Assembly (NCBI RefSeq): GCF_900099915.1
Contig: NZ_FNDB01000004.1
Location: 62,001 to 126,000 of the forward strand
Source: Flavobacterium omnivorum
GTDB taxonomy: Bacteria; Bacteroidota; Bacteroidia; Flavobacteriales; Flavobacteriaceae
Length of the DNA stretch: 64,000 nt
Direction: 5' to 3'
The notes below the pieces were generated by a model that was not told the DNA's origin, did no database searches, and saw nothing but the letters and a program-made list of their open reading frames with translations. Made by a program: the position numbers and the translations under genes. Below, piece after piece: positions 1-9,833 of this stretch; the first letter of the stretch is position 1; every line of letters begins with the position of its first letter.

Positions 1-1247
1 TCTTGCATTATACTTCTTTTGTTCCCTGTTCTTGTGGCGGTATTCTTGAGAAAATGAGCTGGAATCAACACCTTGTGTTTAATCTTTTCTTTGTGTTACT
101 AGCCCTCTTAGCTTTAGCCTTTTATTCCGGTTTACATCAATCAAAAAATAGGATAATTAAAGGTGCCCCTATTGCTGGAATCATTAGTATTTCAGTGTTG
201 TCTAGTATCGGTTTTATGATTGCTTTATTTTTGAATTCAGAAGGAATCATACATCATGAGAATCCATTTATTAGACGTTATCCCCAGCATCCCATACTGC
301 TTATGCATCAGATGGACTTAAAGTTCAATTCGTATTATTTTGCGGGTTACAGAAAGGGGAAAATATATCTAGGAAATTATACTAATCCCTTACAATTATT
401 ATCTATGGATTCCAGCCTAAATAATAGGCAGTTTGACAAAATCTCTTTTGATGTAAAAAACAGGTTTTTTCAAAGGGTTACCATTGGTATTAGAGATTCT
501 TTCTTTTACTTAAAAGATGGAACGGTGCCTACTGTTTTTATGGGGAGTACAAGCAACTGGAAGTTGAGTAAAGAATTAAAAGGAATTCCTTTTTTTACCT
601 TAGCTGAAGCTATAGATACTGCTAATCTTGTATTTAGAGCTAACAATGGCAAAGAGTACGCCAATGTTTTGGGTTTATTCCGGTCGAGTCAGGTTCCAAA
701 AGTAAGCTACAATCCGCATCTTTTACAGCGGCAAATTGACGGTGTTTTTGATACGGACGGTATATTGCTGTACAGTGAAAAAACAAAGAAAATAGTGTAT
801 TTATATTTTTATCGCAATGAATTTATTGTAGCTGATATCAACTCAAAATTAATATATCGCGGGCATACAATTGATACAACAACCAAAGCGAAAATTAAAG
901 TAGCTTATCTTAAAAACCAGACTGAAAGAACGATGATGGCTCCGCCTTTAGTAGTCAATGCCAATGCCTCTATTTGTCAAAATTTACTTTTTGTTCATTC
1001 TAAAATAAAAGGACGTTATGAAAACGATTTGCTTTGGAAACAGGCCGCAATAATTGATGTGTACGATTTGAATAGGAATATCTATTTATTGAGCTTTCCA
1101 ATTTATAACAGTGGAGAAAAAAAAATCGATTCGTTCTGGGTTACGGCAACGCATCTATACGCTATATTGGGCAATGAGCTGATGGTTTATGAACTTAAAA
1201 GCATACTTAAAAAAGAAATAAATAATGTCAGACTTAAAGAAAGATGA
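1..1247 (+). CDS. MauE-like membrane protein fused to a long C-terminal domain (5' end outside the window)
   Basis: The reading frame runs in from the left edge, so the gene is 5'-partial; the first in-window start-like codon is a TTG at base 3. The visible N-terminus (VPCSCGG, then a hydrophobic helix) looks like the last part of a MauE/DoxX-type redox-associated membrane domain, with the Cys-x-Cys near residues 9-11. A further membrane helix lies at about 55-78. The remaining 330 residues are soluble-looking, with aromatic beta-strand-like segments, possibly a periplasmic or propeller-like domain. It is followed 87 bp later by a DUF6520 gene on the same strand, a pairing I associate with Bacteroidota. 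The MauE assignment is by recognition of the motif; the function of the long C-terminal part is unknown. Confidence 0.7.
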   Translation, partial: LHYTSFVPCSCGGILEKMSWNQHLVFNLFFVLLALLALAFYSGLHQSKNRIIKGAPIAGIISISVLSSIGFMIALFLNSEGIIHHENPFIRRYPQHPILLMHQMDLKFNSYYFAGYRKGKIYLGNYTNPLQLLSMDSSLNNRQFDKISFDVKNRFFQRVTIGIRDSFFYLKDGTVPTVFMGSTSNWKLSKELKGIPFFTLAEAIDTANLVFRANNGKEYANVLGLFRSSQVPKVSYNPHLLQRQIDGVFDTDGILLYSEKTKKIVYLYFYRNEFIVADINSKLIYRGHTIDTTTKAKIKVAYLKNQTERTMMAPPLVVNANASICQNLLFVHSKIKGRYENDLLWKQAAIIDVYDLNRNIYLLSFPIYNSGEKKIDSFWVTATHLYAILGNELMVYELKSILKKEINNVRLKER

Positions 1248-1334
1248 CACTCAAAATATACTGGCCGGTATCAGGAAAAAGATCGAATACCTGTAGAAAA
1301 AAGTAGATCAAAGTTTAATTTAATATTTATTATT

Positions 1335-1610
1335 ATGAAAACGCAATTTTTAAAAAACGTGATGCCATTTGCTGTAGCAGCATTGGGAATTTCGGGAGCT
1401 TTTGTTACTACTTCCATGCAAAGTGCATCTAAAGTCAATGTTCCTCAAATAGGGTATACCCTGAATGCACAAGGAAGTTGTAGTGATGTTGCAGTGAACT
1501 GTGACACTACACCAAAACCATTTGTTTGTCGTATGGGAGTTACTTCTGGACCACAAGCTTATGGTAAAGATGCACAAGGCAATTGTGTGCAAATTTTGTA
1601 TCGTCCTTAA
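1335..1610 (+). CDS. DUF6520 family small secreted protein
   Basis: This 91-residue protein starts with MKTQFLKNVMPFAVAALG and a hydrophobic stretch typical of a signal peptide (about residues 8-27). The mature part is short, with three cysteines in the centre (two in CSDVAVNC, one in FVCRM) and a fourth near the C-terminus, suggesting disulfides outside the cytoplasm. The length and pattern match the Bacteroidota DUF6520 family as I remember it. The upstream A/T-rich leader TTTAATATTTATTATT precedes the ATG, and a strong hairpin terminator follows 20 bp after the stop. The role is unknown; members often sit next to MauE-like genes, as here. Confidence 0.75.
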   Translation: MKTQFLKNVMPFAVAALGISGAFVTTSMQSASKVNVPQIGYTLNAQGSCSDVAVNCDTTPKPFVCRMGVTSGPQAYGKDAQGNCVQILYRP

Positions 1611-1630
1611 AATTAAAAAAGGATCGATAG

Positions 1631-1665
1631 CAATGCAGTTCCTAATGGGAACTGCATTGTTTTTT
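1631..1665 (+). terminator. Rho-independent terminator after the DUF6520 gene
   Basis: A perfect 12-bp stem, CAATGCAGTTCC (1631-1642) with GGAACTGCATTG (1648-1659), encloses a 5-base loop and is followed by TTTTTT. It ends the plus-strand transcript just before the convergent S9 peptidase gene. Confidence 0.9.
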
Positions 1666-1680
1666 AGTTTTTTTAGTGAT

Positions 1681-4359
1681 TTATTTTTCTATTCCATTGG
1701 TAATCCAAGCAGCGGTTGTATCGTCTTTTAAATAATAATCCAACCACTGTAATACACGTTCAGAGAGGTCTTTTTGATTGATTGGATTGCTAAGAATGTG
1801 GTTTTCTTTTGGATACAAAAGCATGCTGTTTTTTTTACCCAACCTTCTTAACGCCAGATAATATTCCACGCTTTGGCGCCAATCTACCTGTGTATCTTGT
1901 TTTCCGCTCCATAATAACAGAGGGATCTTTAGTTTTTCTATGGAGGTCAGAGGAGCATTACGGTCAAAATCGGAGCGGTTTGCGAAAGGTGTTTTATGTC
2001 CCATTCGCAGTTCTTCGGAGGCAAATCGCCACATATCAGGTTTCGTTGTGTTCCATCCGACGGTTAAATAATAACTTGTGAGATCTAGTATTGCACCACT
2101 TGCGATAGCAGTTGCAAATAAAGGACTGAGGTTAGCAATAAAAGCAGTTTCATAGCCACCAAAGGAGTGCCCCATAAGCGCGATTTTATCGGGATTTATC
2201 AGTCCGCTATCTATCACTTTTAGCGTGGCTGAAGTAACACAATCAAGAGTTGAAGGGCCGACGTTTTCATCTTCATGCATAATATCGGGTAAGAATACAA
2301 AGTAATCATGCGTGGTAAAAACAGTTTGATTAAAACCCGATTCATTAAAGAGTGTTGGCTTAGTGTACCAATGCAATTCTTTGGATTGCATTTCATAAAT
2401 ACTTACAATCAGGGGATATTTTTTTTGAGGATCGTAATGTGCCGGATAGTATAAAATTCCTTTTAAGTTTTCTTTTTTTGAATTCTGAAAAAGAATTAAC
2501 TCTGATTTTCCCCAGTAGTAGTTTTGCTGTTGTGCATTGCTTTGAAAAACGATCTTCGCTGCCTCGGATGAGTTGTCTATCGATAGAATTCTTGGTGGAA
2601 GGTCAAAGCGCTGTTCGACGCAAAATAATTTTTGTTTTTCAGCTTCATAATTAAGCCCATTTATAAAGGAATCGGTATACCTGAGCGGTTGTACTCCAAT
2701 CCCTTTTGTCCATTTAAAATAACCGGTTTTTCCATCATCACCCTCCGCTCTTAAAAGGAGATCATTTTCTAAATTCAAAGCATCAAGTTGAATGCCATCC
2801 AATAGCAAATTCCATTTTCCTTTTTTAGGATTATCAGCTAATCGGAAACTAATTTTTGATTCTCGACCTTGTGTCAATCGTGTACAATTACTACCATCAG
2901 CTTTGATCGCCCATATATCAAATTCATCATACAGTATAATTTCTTTGTCCTCCTTACTCCATGCCGGACATCCAAAGACCGAATCCGATTCTAAGGCATG
3001 TACTTTACCTGAAAAAGAGACGCCAGTTTTTATTGTGAGGTTGGTGTGCGTATTGTGCTTAATATCGTAAACCCACCAATCTTGGTCTCTAAAGTAAGCT
3101 ATATATTTGCCATTTGGAGAAGGGATTATATCTTGGTAAAAGCTGGATTGTTTGCTTAAGAAAAGTTTATTTTCAAAGGTGTTTAAATTCTGTATGTAAT
3201 AATCTCTCGGGCCTTGAAAATCGAATTGTGGCTCATAGCTTTTGGGATTCGACAAAAATGCATATTGCTGATTCCCGGACAGCATGATCGAAGGTAATTC
3301 AGTAGAAGTGATTCGCGTCACATGCCCATTTTTGGGTTGCCACAGGGTTATCTTGGGTTGTTCTTCAAATTTCCCATATTGCTGTTCCTCAGGATAAATC
3401 CATTTATCATTTGCATTCCAGATTTCTACCTTGGAATTAGTCTTTTCCGCGATGGGTATTGTTTTTTCTTTTATGCTAAAAAACACTTTTTCGAGATCAT
3501 CGGAAATGATCATTTTATAACGGGGATTATCCACGATTGTTGCAGTAGTAGGGAAACTGGATTCATTGCTAGGGTCCAGCTGCCATAATTTAGTATTGGC
3601 AATTGTATAGAGCCACAGACCGTCAATAAGGTTCATTTTCGATTGGCTGTAGAATGTGACTGCTTTGGAATCTTTATGCCAAGTGAAATGGTTATAATCA
3701 TTAGCAGCGGTGGCCTTAGTTATTAGAGTTGCCATTTTTAAAGTAGCCAAATTAATTATTGATACTGCATTGCCATTTTTACGAGAAGTTGTATAAACTA
3801 AATGATTACCATTGGGACTTAGCGAATATTGGATCACATCAGATATTTCTGCTAGAGTCTTTCCCGAGGGAGATCTGATAATTAAGCTTCTTTTATTTTC
3901 AGCGCTTGCAAGCAACAAGAGTACCAAGTTATTTTGAAATGAATAACAGTAGGCGCTCACTCCAGCGAGAATTTCTTTTTTTCCTGTTTCTAAATTCACA
4001 ATTTGGACTGTATCTTTACTTTGACAAACAAAAAAAATATCTTTTGTAAAAGCAGACTTGTCTCCAGCTGGGAAAGAATAGCTTGTATGGTTTGCCACAT
4101 TGCGCACAAATAAAGTATCCCGATCCTCTGTATAGCTCATTGTGTAGCTGACCCATTCTTCATTGGGTGCTATTTTATCCATAGAGAGCTGACCCCATAA
4201 AGGATAGTCTTCGGCTGTTAACTGTTTTTTTTGCCCCGACTGCCCCCATAAGGGGCAGCCTAGTACTGGCAAAATAAATAAAAAAACTAAAAATAAGGGG
4301 GAGTATATTCTTTTTCTAATGCTGCTTTGACCCGAATGGCTTTGCTGATCGTGTACCAT
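1681..4359 (-). CDS. Secreted S9 family (prolyl oligopeptidase-like) peptidase
   Basis: This 892-residue serine peptidase has an N-terminal signal segment (about residues 15-40, after RKR) and a long region of beta-propeller-like repeats (about 50-600). A C-terminal alpha/beta-hydrolase domain follows. The nucleophile motif GHSFGGYE gives Ser732; Asp822 (KQD) and His854 (ENH) complete the triad in the expected order and spacing. It is the last gene of a minus-strand operon, 11 bp after a SusD gene, so it probably digests peptides in the periplasm or at the surface before or after import by the SusC/SusD pair. The glycine-cysteine at the end of the signal segment (VLGCPLWGQ) could also be a lipobox. 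Confidence 0.9.
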   Translation of the reverse strand: MVHDQQSHSGQSSIRKRIYSPLFLVFLFILPVLGCPLWGQSGQKKQLTAEDYPLWGQLSMDKIAPNEEWVSYTMSYTEDRDTLFVRNVANHTSYSFPAGDKSAFTKDIFFVCQSKDTVQIVNLETGKKEILAGVSAYCYSFQNNLVLLLLASAENKRSLIIRSPSGKTLAEISDVIQYSLSPNGNHLVYTTSRKNGNAVSIINLATLKMATLITKATAANDYNHFTWHKDSKAVTFYSQSKMNLIDGLWLYTIANTKLWQLDPSNESSFPTTATIVDNPRYKMIISDDLEKVFFSIKEKTIPIAEKTNSKVEIWNANDKWIYPEEQQYGKFEEQPKITLWQPKNGHVTRITSTELPSIMLSGNQQYAFLSNPKSYEPQFDFQGPRDYYIQNLNTFENKLFLSKQSSFYQDIIPSPNGKYIAYFRDQDWWVYDIKHNTHTNLTIKTGVSFSGKVHALESDSVFGCPAWSKEDKEIILYDEFDIWAIKADGSNCTRLTQGRESKISFRLADNPKKGKWNLLLDGIQLDALNLENDLLLRAEGDDGKTGYFKWTKGIGVQPLRYTDSFINGLNYEAEKQKLFCVEQRFDLPPRILSIDNSSEAAKIVFQSNAQQQNYYWGKSELILFQNSKKENLKGILYYPAHYDPQKKYPLIVSIYEMQSKELHWYTKPTLFNESGFNQTVFTTHDYFVFLPDIMHEDENVGPSTLDCVTSATLKVIDSGLINPDKIALMGHSFGGYETAFIANLSPLFATAIASGAILDLTSYYLTVGWNTTKPDMWRFASEELRMGHKTPFANRSDFDRNAPLTSIEKLKIPLLLWSGKQDTQVDWRQSVEYYLALRRLGKKNSMLLYPKENHILSNPINQKDLSERVLQWLDYYLKDDTTAAWITNGIEK

Positions 4360-4370
4360 AATTCATTGGA

Positions 4371-5759
4371 TTAATAGCCCGGATTTTGTGGGCGAAGATT
4401 AGGGTTTGTACTTAGTTCACTTTGTGGAATCGGGAACAATTGATCAGTTGTATTCCAGCCTGGTTTGACAGCAGACAATGTGTTATCTAATAGGTTCAAT
4501 CGTTTCAGGTCGAAGAATCGATGACCATGCTCGGTAAAAAACTCCCATCTTCTCTCTTGAACGATAGCCGTTATGATTTCCGCTTGGCTTATGGCCATGG
4601 CCGGGGCTAAGCCAGCACGCTGCATAATGATGTTGAGGTCTTCTTTGGCTCCAATGAGATCGCCTTGATGAGCTCTAGCTTCGGCTCTTATTAGGTATAA
4701 TTCGGCGAGACGAAAAACAATCGAGTACTCTTTTGATACTCCTGTAAAGTCTCTTTCTTTGTATTTATTAGCATGATACCAGGTGGTGGTACCGTCAGTA
4801 ATTGCTTTGGTCCAATTGGTTTTTCGCATGTCTGCCGGCGCAAATGAAGCTACCAGATTATCAGAAAGCGCCACTAAGGAGGGAGGACCCGATAAGAAAA
4901 CAAATACGGCTGCTTCTTGGGTATTTTGTCCGCTAATACCTGCTTGCAGTTGCCAGATTGTTTCTTTTGAACTGAGTAAGAATACATCTTTCAGGTTTTC
5001 TTCCAATGAATAAATAGCAGTTTGATTTAAAACTGTAGTTGCTTCGTTGGCTGCTTGAGTATAAGCTTTTGTATATAAGTAGGTTCTTGATAAAAGTGCT
5101 TTAGCCACATATTTAGTAGGACGAACTCTTGATGTACTGCTATAATTTTCGGGCAATAGTGTGATAGCCTTTTCTAGGTCGAGGATAATATTTTCGTATA
5201 CTTGTTGAGTAGGCATCCTGTTGGCAGTGGCATTTTTTCGATAGTCCGTTTCTTTTATGTAGGGAACATCACCAAAAAGGTTAACCAAATAGAAGTGTAC
5301 TAGAGCCCTTATAAAAAAGGCTTCTCCTTGCAATAGTTTTTTATTTTCCTCTGACAGCTCAGTACTCAAATCAACCCCCTCCAGTATGGCATTAGCACTA
5401 TATATTTGATTGTATGAGGCATTCCAATAGTCCGGAATCGACGTGTTTGATGGTAAAACATTATCATTATAAAAAGGGAAACTAGGATTGGTAGGATTCC
5501 CATACGCTACCATATCGTCCGTATAGTTAGCCAATTGATTGGAGATTCCCGAGTTAGTTCCTGTTAGTATTCCGTTGTCCCTAATTTTAGAATATATGTT
5601 CGTCAGGGCTGCATTTGCTGTGGCATTGTCTTCAAATACCGCCACATTTGTCAATTGTGATTCGGGTAAATCTACAGCGACAAAGGAGTCGCAAGCATTT
5701 AGGATAAGAAGCAAGCTTAGCCATAAATAGACATTTGTTTTTGTGTGTATTGCTTTCAT
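4371..5759 (-). CDS. SusD/RagB family nutrient-binding outer membrane lipoprotein
   Basis: This 462-residue protein has a lipoprotein signal with lipobox LNAC (Cys23), then a SusD-like N-terminal helical/TPR part and the C-terminal RagB/SusD domain. The typical ending is present: ERRWEFFTEHGHRFFDLKRL, then FPIPQSELSTNPNLRPQNPGY. SusD proteins sit as a lid on the SusC barrel and bind the substrate at the cell surface. The gene lies 10 bp downstream of the susC-like gene and 11 bp upstream of an S9 peptidase, so peptides are a more likely substrate than glycans. That substrate call is inference from the neighbour. Confidence 0.95.
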   Translation of the reverse strand: MKAIHTKTNVYLWLSLLLILNACDSFVAVDLPESQLTNVAVFEDNATANAALTNIYSKIRDNGILTGTNSGISNQLANYTDDMVAYGNPTNPSFPFYNDNVLPSNTSIPDYWNASYNQIYSANAILEGVDLSTELSEENKKLLQGEAFFIRALVHFYLVNLFGDVPYIKETDYRKNATANRMPTQQVYENIILDLEKAITLLPENYSSTSRVRPTKYVAKALLSRTYLYTKAYTQAANEATTVLNQTAIYSLEENLKDVFLLSSKETIWQLQAGISGQNTQEAAVFVFLSGPPSLVALSDNLVASFAPADMRKTNWTKAITDGTTTWYHANKYKERDFTGVSKEYSIVFRLAELYLIRAEARAHQGDLIGAKEDLNIIMQRAGLAPAMAISQAEIITAIVQERRWEFFTEHGHRFFDLKRLNLLDNTLSAVKPGWNTTDQLFPIPQSELSTNPNLRPQNPGY

Positions 5760-5769
5760 GTTTATTGGA

Positions 5770-8700
5770 TTAAAAAGTTAATTGTACTCCCGCAGTAATT
5801 ACTTTAAGCGGTGGTAAGAAGCCATAGCTGGTAAACTCGGGGTCTCCTTCATTGAATTTTGTGAACGTCAATAGATTTTGTGCCTGTGCTATTATTTTGA
5901 ATTGTGTTTCACGAAGCTTTAAGGGAACATCAAAAGACAGTGCGATATTTTTTAAACGAATAAAAGAAGCGTCAATAACTGAGGCATCGCTCTCGGAATA
6001 ATAGTAATCTGCAATAAGGGCATCATAATTGTTTCCTGCGGTATAGATTTGATAGTTCGTTTGATCGCCAGGCTGCAGCCAGCTGTTGATTGCAGTCGTT
6101 CGTTGATTAGACATCATTCCCGCGGCACCCATAGGATAGGAGCGGTTCTTTTGTTTTACAAACTGAAATAAAAAGTCAAGTTTCCAGTTTTTATAGCGGA
6201 GCTGGTTTTGTAGGCCACCAAAGAACTTGGGGTTAAGGTCGGCTGCCGTTTGCCGGTCTTCTGGAAAGGAAATAACGCCATCATTATTGGTATCTTCAAA
6301 TTCGTAAACTCCAGTTTGCGGATTGATACCTTTGTATTTGTAAAGTAGTGCAATGTTCAGCGGCTCACCAATACGGTACTGTTGGTTGTATGGGGAACTT
6401 TCGAGTCCTGGAAAGCGCAACAGCTTGTTTTTGGATAGCGTTAGATTTAGGCTTGTGGTCCAACTAAAATTATGATTATTAAAATTAGCAGTTTGGATGG
6501 TCATTTCTAAGCCTGTATTCTCTACTGTGGCATCCAAATTGGATTGCAATACCGTAAATCCTGTCGTACCGGTTAATGGCATGCCTACTAATTGGTTGGA
6601 CGAACGATTTTGATACCAAGATGCAGTGGCAAAAATACGGTCTTGTAAAAAACCGAGTTCTACTGCCGCTTCCAATTTGTTATTGGTTTCCCAGCCAAAG
6701 TTGGGGTTGAAAAGGCGCGAAGGTTGTAAGCCGATTGTGCCGTTATAACTGATGCCTGTAGTGGTATAAGTGTTGAAAAATTGATAGTCCCCAATTTGGT
6801 CGTTCCCTGTAGTACCTATACTAGCTCTTATTTTGCCGAAACTCCACCATGAATTGTCTTCTAAAAAGTTTTCCTTTGAAAACAGCCAAGCGGCACCTAT
6901 AGCCCCAAAATTGGCAAACTGATTGCCGGGACCAAAACGACTGGAACCATCCCTTCTGGCGGTAAGATTAACGATATAGCGCCCTTGCCAATCATAATTA
7001 AAGCGCCCAAAGATTGCTTGGTATTTGTATAGGGTTTCCTCATGAACCAAGACATTTATATATTTGGCGGCGGCTAGATTATAAATCAGACTATTGGAGC
7101 TAAATCCGTTGGCGCCTTGTACAAGCATGTTGGTGGTTTGCTGTTGAAAAGTTGATCCAACAAGCACTCTAATTTTTCCTATAGCGGATTCCTTTTCCCA
7201 ATTGATTTGTGGTTCAATGATCCACGAGGAACGGCTGGTGGTATTATTGAATAGCGCAGATCTGTCGCTAGTCACATTGTAAGCCGGGTTATAAATAGTA
7301 GAGGGGGCAATTCGTGTTTCTATAGTTGATAAATCCGTATAACCCATGCTACTTTTTAAAACCAATCCAGGCAAAAGTTCGTACGATAGCAGCGTATTGG
7401 CAATTAGGTCCTTTGTTTTAGATTCAAATTTAGCATTGAGATTTCTTAGGGGATTCTCCCAAGTTCCATTTTCCCAATTGAGACTGCCATCGGGCTTATA
7501 TAATGCGGGAGCATTTGGGGGTAATGAACGGGCTTCGTAGCTAAAATCAAAAGCGGGCTGGTCATTATGCTGAAGGGTATAAGCCCCGGAAAAGCTGACT
7601 TTAAATTTGTTGTTTTCAGACTGGTGGTTCATGTTGATGTTTGCACCTCCTTTTTTGTAAGCAAAGGGACCTTTAAAAACAGAGGATTCGTTGTGATAGT
7701 TGGCACTTAATAGAAATTGTGTCTGTTCTGAGCCTCCTGATAGTGTTCCCTGAATGTCGTTGAACTGGGCGGTATTGCCTAGAAGTTCCTTTTGCCAATC
7801 CGTATTCCTATTTTGATCCCAAGTGCCGTTAATGTCGTAGTCCCATGGATTATAATCGGTCAGACCATCATTAAGGAATGCTTGCTTGCGCATTTCCAGA
7901 TATTGGGATGTGTTCATCAATTTCATGAACTGGGTCACCGTACCCGCTCCAGAAGAGGCTTGTACTCTAAAGGATGTTTTGCCCGGCTTCCCTTTTTTTG
8001 TGGTGATCAATACTACGCCATTGGCACCTCTTGATCCATAAATCGCTGTTGCATCGGCGTCTTTTAGGATCTCGATACTTTCAATAGAGCTGGGATTGAT
8101 ACTATTTAAGGGGCTAGTGACGGTGGGAAAGCTGGTGGCTGTTTGATTGTGTCCGATGGGATCCGCAGCATAGGGAACCCCATCGATGAGGTATAAAGGG
8201 GCGTTAGCCTCAGCGCGAAGGCTATTTTGGCCGCGAATTTTGATATCAAATCCCCCACCTGGCACACCGGTTGTTTGTGTTATATTGACACCAGCCATGC
8301 GTCCTTGCATGGTGGCCAGCACATTGGTTACGGGTTGTGTTTCTATGTCTTTGGCGGTAATACGGGCAATGTTTCCGGTGCGTTCGCTTTCTTTGACGGA
8401 ATAATAGCCTGCGTTGACACGGACTTCTTTTAGTGTGGTCAAGTCTTGCTGTAATTGTACATTGACAGTTTTACGACTGTTTATGGGAACTATTGCTGTT
8501 TTGAATCCTATAAAAGAGACCATCAAAGTATCTGTAGCAGTAGCTGTAAGTGTGTATTGTCCTTTGAAGTCGGAGCTTACGGTATTATTTCTTTTTCCTT
8601 TTATGGAAATTGTTACACCGGGTAAAGGGCTTGTACCATCAGTAATAGTGCCGCTGATTTGATTTTGTTGTTTGTATTGCCATAAAGGCACAACAATGCA

Positions 8701-8847
8701 AAATTTTATTTTTGGTCGTTCCTTTTCTTTATTATTACTTGGAAAAGGATTGTGCGCTAGTGTTGGGGAAATGGAGTTTAGGAATATTCCGAAAATTAAC
8801 GGATATATAAATGGCTTCCTAGACCTATAAACTGATTTTTTTTTCAT
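5770..8847 (-). CDS. SusC/RagA family TonB-linked outer membrane protein
   Basis: This 1025-residue TonB-dependent transporter starts with a signal segment (about residues 10-32). A CarboxypepD_reg-like domain follows (about 62-140, QISGTITDGTSPLPGVTISIKG), then a plug (about 150-270; IDGVPY and SIEILKDADATAIYGSRGANGVVLITTKKG are hallmark SusC stretches), then a 22-strand barrel ending in a terminal phenylalanine (GVQLTF). It is the first gene of the susC-susD-peptidase operon. Substrates are imported across the outer membrane using TonB energy. No anti-sigma/sigma pair lies beside it in the window, so regulation is not visible here. Confidence 0.95.
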   Translation of the reverse strand: MKKKSVYRSRKPFIYPLIFGIFLNSISPTLAHNPFPSNNKEKERPKIKFCIVVPLWQYKQQNQISGTITDGTSPLPGVTISIKGKRNNTVSSDFKGQYTLTATATDTLMVSFIGFKTAIVPINSRKTVNVQLQQDLTTLKEVRVNAGYYSVKESERTGNIARITAKDIETQPVTNVLATMQGRMAGVNITQTTGVPGGGFDIKIRGQNSLRAEANAPLYLIDGVPYAADPIGHNQTATSFPTVTSPLNSINPSSIESIEILKDADATAIYGSRGANGVVLITTKKGKPGKTSFRVQASSGAGTVTQFMKLMNTSQYLEMRKQAFLNDGLTDYNPWDYDINGTWDQNRNTDWQKELLGNTAQFNDIQGTLSGGSEQTQFLLSANYHNESSVFKGPFAYKKGGANINMNHQSENNKFKVSFSGAYTLQHNDQPAFDFSYEARSLPPNAPALYKPDGSLNWENGTWENPLRNLNAKFESKTKDLIANTLLSYELLPGLVLKSSMGYTDLSTIETRIAPSTIYNPAYNVTSDRSALFNNTTSRSSWIIEPQINWEKESAIGKIRVLVGSTFQQQTTNMLVQGANGFSSNSLIYNLAAAKYINVLVHEETLYKYQAIFGRFNYDWQGRYIVNLTARRDGSSRFGPGNQFANFGAIGAAWLFSKENFLEDNSWWSFGKIRASIGTTGNDQIGDYQFFNTYTTTGISYNGTIGLQPSRLFNPNFGWETNNKLEAAVELGFLQDRIFATASWYQNRSSNQLVGMPLTGTTGFTVLQSNLDATVENTGLEMTIQTANFNNHNFSWTTSLNLTLSKNKLLRFPGLESSPYNQQYRIGEPLNIALLYKYKGINPQTGVYEFEDTNNDGVISFPEDRQTAADLNPKFFGGLQNQLRYKNWKLDFLFQFVKQKNRSYPMGAAGMMSNQRTTAINSWLQPGDQTNYQIYTAGNNYDALIADYYYSESDASVIDASFIRLKNIALSFDVPLKLRETQFKIIAQAQNLLTFTKFNEGDPEFTSYGFLPPLKVITAGVQLTF

Positions 8848-8995
8848 ATTATTGGTTATTGGTTAGATGGAATGTGAGTTTTGTTTTGCTATGGTCCTCT
8901 ATTCGTCCGCCAAGAAGAGTTAGAGGGCCTTTTGTTTAGTCTTAAAGTCATCCAATGGAATGTCTTTAAGTCTTTAGGAATGGTGTTTTACTATA

Positions 8996-9136
8996 TCATA
9001 AGCATAATGGTGTTTTAATTAGTTGTGATTTTAGATAATCCTTTTCAGTATACTTGTTGCAGCCATAAAGCCAAAGGAATATAAGTGTTATAAATGCCAG
9101 TATTAATGCTGCTAGTATTTGTTTGTAATATTTCAT
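8996..9136 (-). CDS. Possible 46-aa single-pass membrane peptide upstream of susC
   Basis: A short ATG frame encodes MKYYKQILAALILAFI and continues for 46 residues. It has one strong hydrophobic helix (about residues 7-25) with a cysteine just after it (GCNKY), so it could be a small membrane protein or a tiny lipoprotein. It lies 148 bp upstream of susC on the same strand and could be in its leader transcript. I recognise no family; an A-rich leader (AACAATAAA) precedes the ATG, as is common in flavobacteria. It may be chance. Confidence 0.35.
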   Translation of the reverse strand: MKYYKQILAALILAFITLIFLWLYGCNKYTEKDYLKSQLIKTPLCL

Positions 9137-9138
9137 TT

Positions 9139-9781
9139 TATTGTTATCTGTTGTTGGTTATCTGTTCGTACTTACAATAAAACATCCTGCACCATTAATA
9201 AATTCAAATTAAATTAATGAGATCTTTTGTTCAAAGAAGCTTGCGGTGCAGGTGCTTTTTAGGTAATCAAAGTTCAGAATTCATCAAATCATGGATTACA
9301 TTTTATTTAGCCATAGGCGGTTTTTGTTTAAAGCTGGGTATAGGTCTCTACTGCCGATTAAGAAAAGAGCGTTTTATTAACGGGGAATTTGTGGTTTAAT
9401 GATTGAAACCGAGTTTAACGCCTTGCGTTGACTGTTTTAGATGTGTAGTTGCACTTTACTCATAGGCATGCGTGTTTTAGAGGGTTAAACTGCTGCGAGA
9501 CTATGAAAAATGATAAAGCGGTGCTAAGAATAAAAGCTGAATAATCTGGCCAAAGAATAAAAAAATGGCATGGAACTCAGCTTATTGCATCAGAGGCATT
9601 GGCATACCTTAACCACAAATAAGTGAGCCCACGCCATGGTCGTGAGCATCTTAACTTATCATCTCGTGGTTTTAAAACGCCAATTTTCTGATACGAGATT
9701 CAAAGCGAATGCTTCAAATATTTTTAAATGAAGAAACGCAAATGTATTAATTCTAAAACAAATATAGTATAAATTTTTCAC
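9139..9781. other. Long non-coding stretch at the left side of the island
   Basis: No convincing gene is seen here. A 60-codon frame at 9217-9399 has no recognisable features. The segment separates the susC operon from the accessory island and probably contains the left island border, but no direct repeat of the tRNA-Ser 3' end was found. One long imperfect hairpin (9565-9637) is listed separately. Confidence 0.4.
9565..9637. repeat. Long imperfect two-box hairpin
   Basis: ATGGC (9565-9569) pairs with GCCAT (9633-9637), and CTCAGCTTATT (9576-9586) pairs with AATAAGTGAG (9618-9627) with one bulged base. The two stem boxes are separated by unpaired spacers of 6 and 5 bases. This box-spacer-box plan resembles an attC-type folded site or a small RNA hairpin. 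It is a single copy, so neither reading is proven. Confidence 0.35.
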
Positions 9782-9801
9782 AATCGGACAGTTGTCCGAT
9801 T
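9782..9801. promoter_or_regulatory. Perfect palindromic operator before the small HTH gene
   Basis: AATCGGACA and TGTCCGATT form a perfect 9-bp inverted repeat around a GT centre. It lies 32 bp upstream of the start of the HTH gene at 9834. Position and symmetry suggest an operator for a dimeric repressor, most simply autoregulation by the HTH protein (inference). Confidence 0.6.
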
Positions 9802-9833
9802 AAAATTAATTATTAACAACTTATTTTGTTTAT

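Noticed and set aside
4783..8662. Plus-strand frames inside the susC and susD genes
   Set aside because: They run antisense to well-supported genes and show no protein character.
9217..9399. 60-codon plus-strand frame as a gene
   Set aside because: No family character, no ribosome site or promoter, odd Arg/Cys-rich start, and it is opposite to the susC leader; most likely chance.
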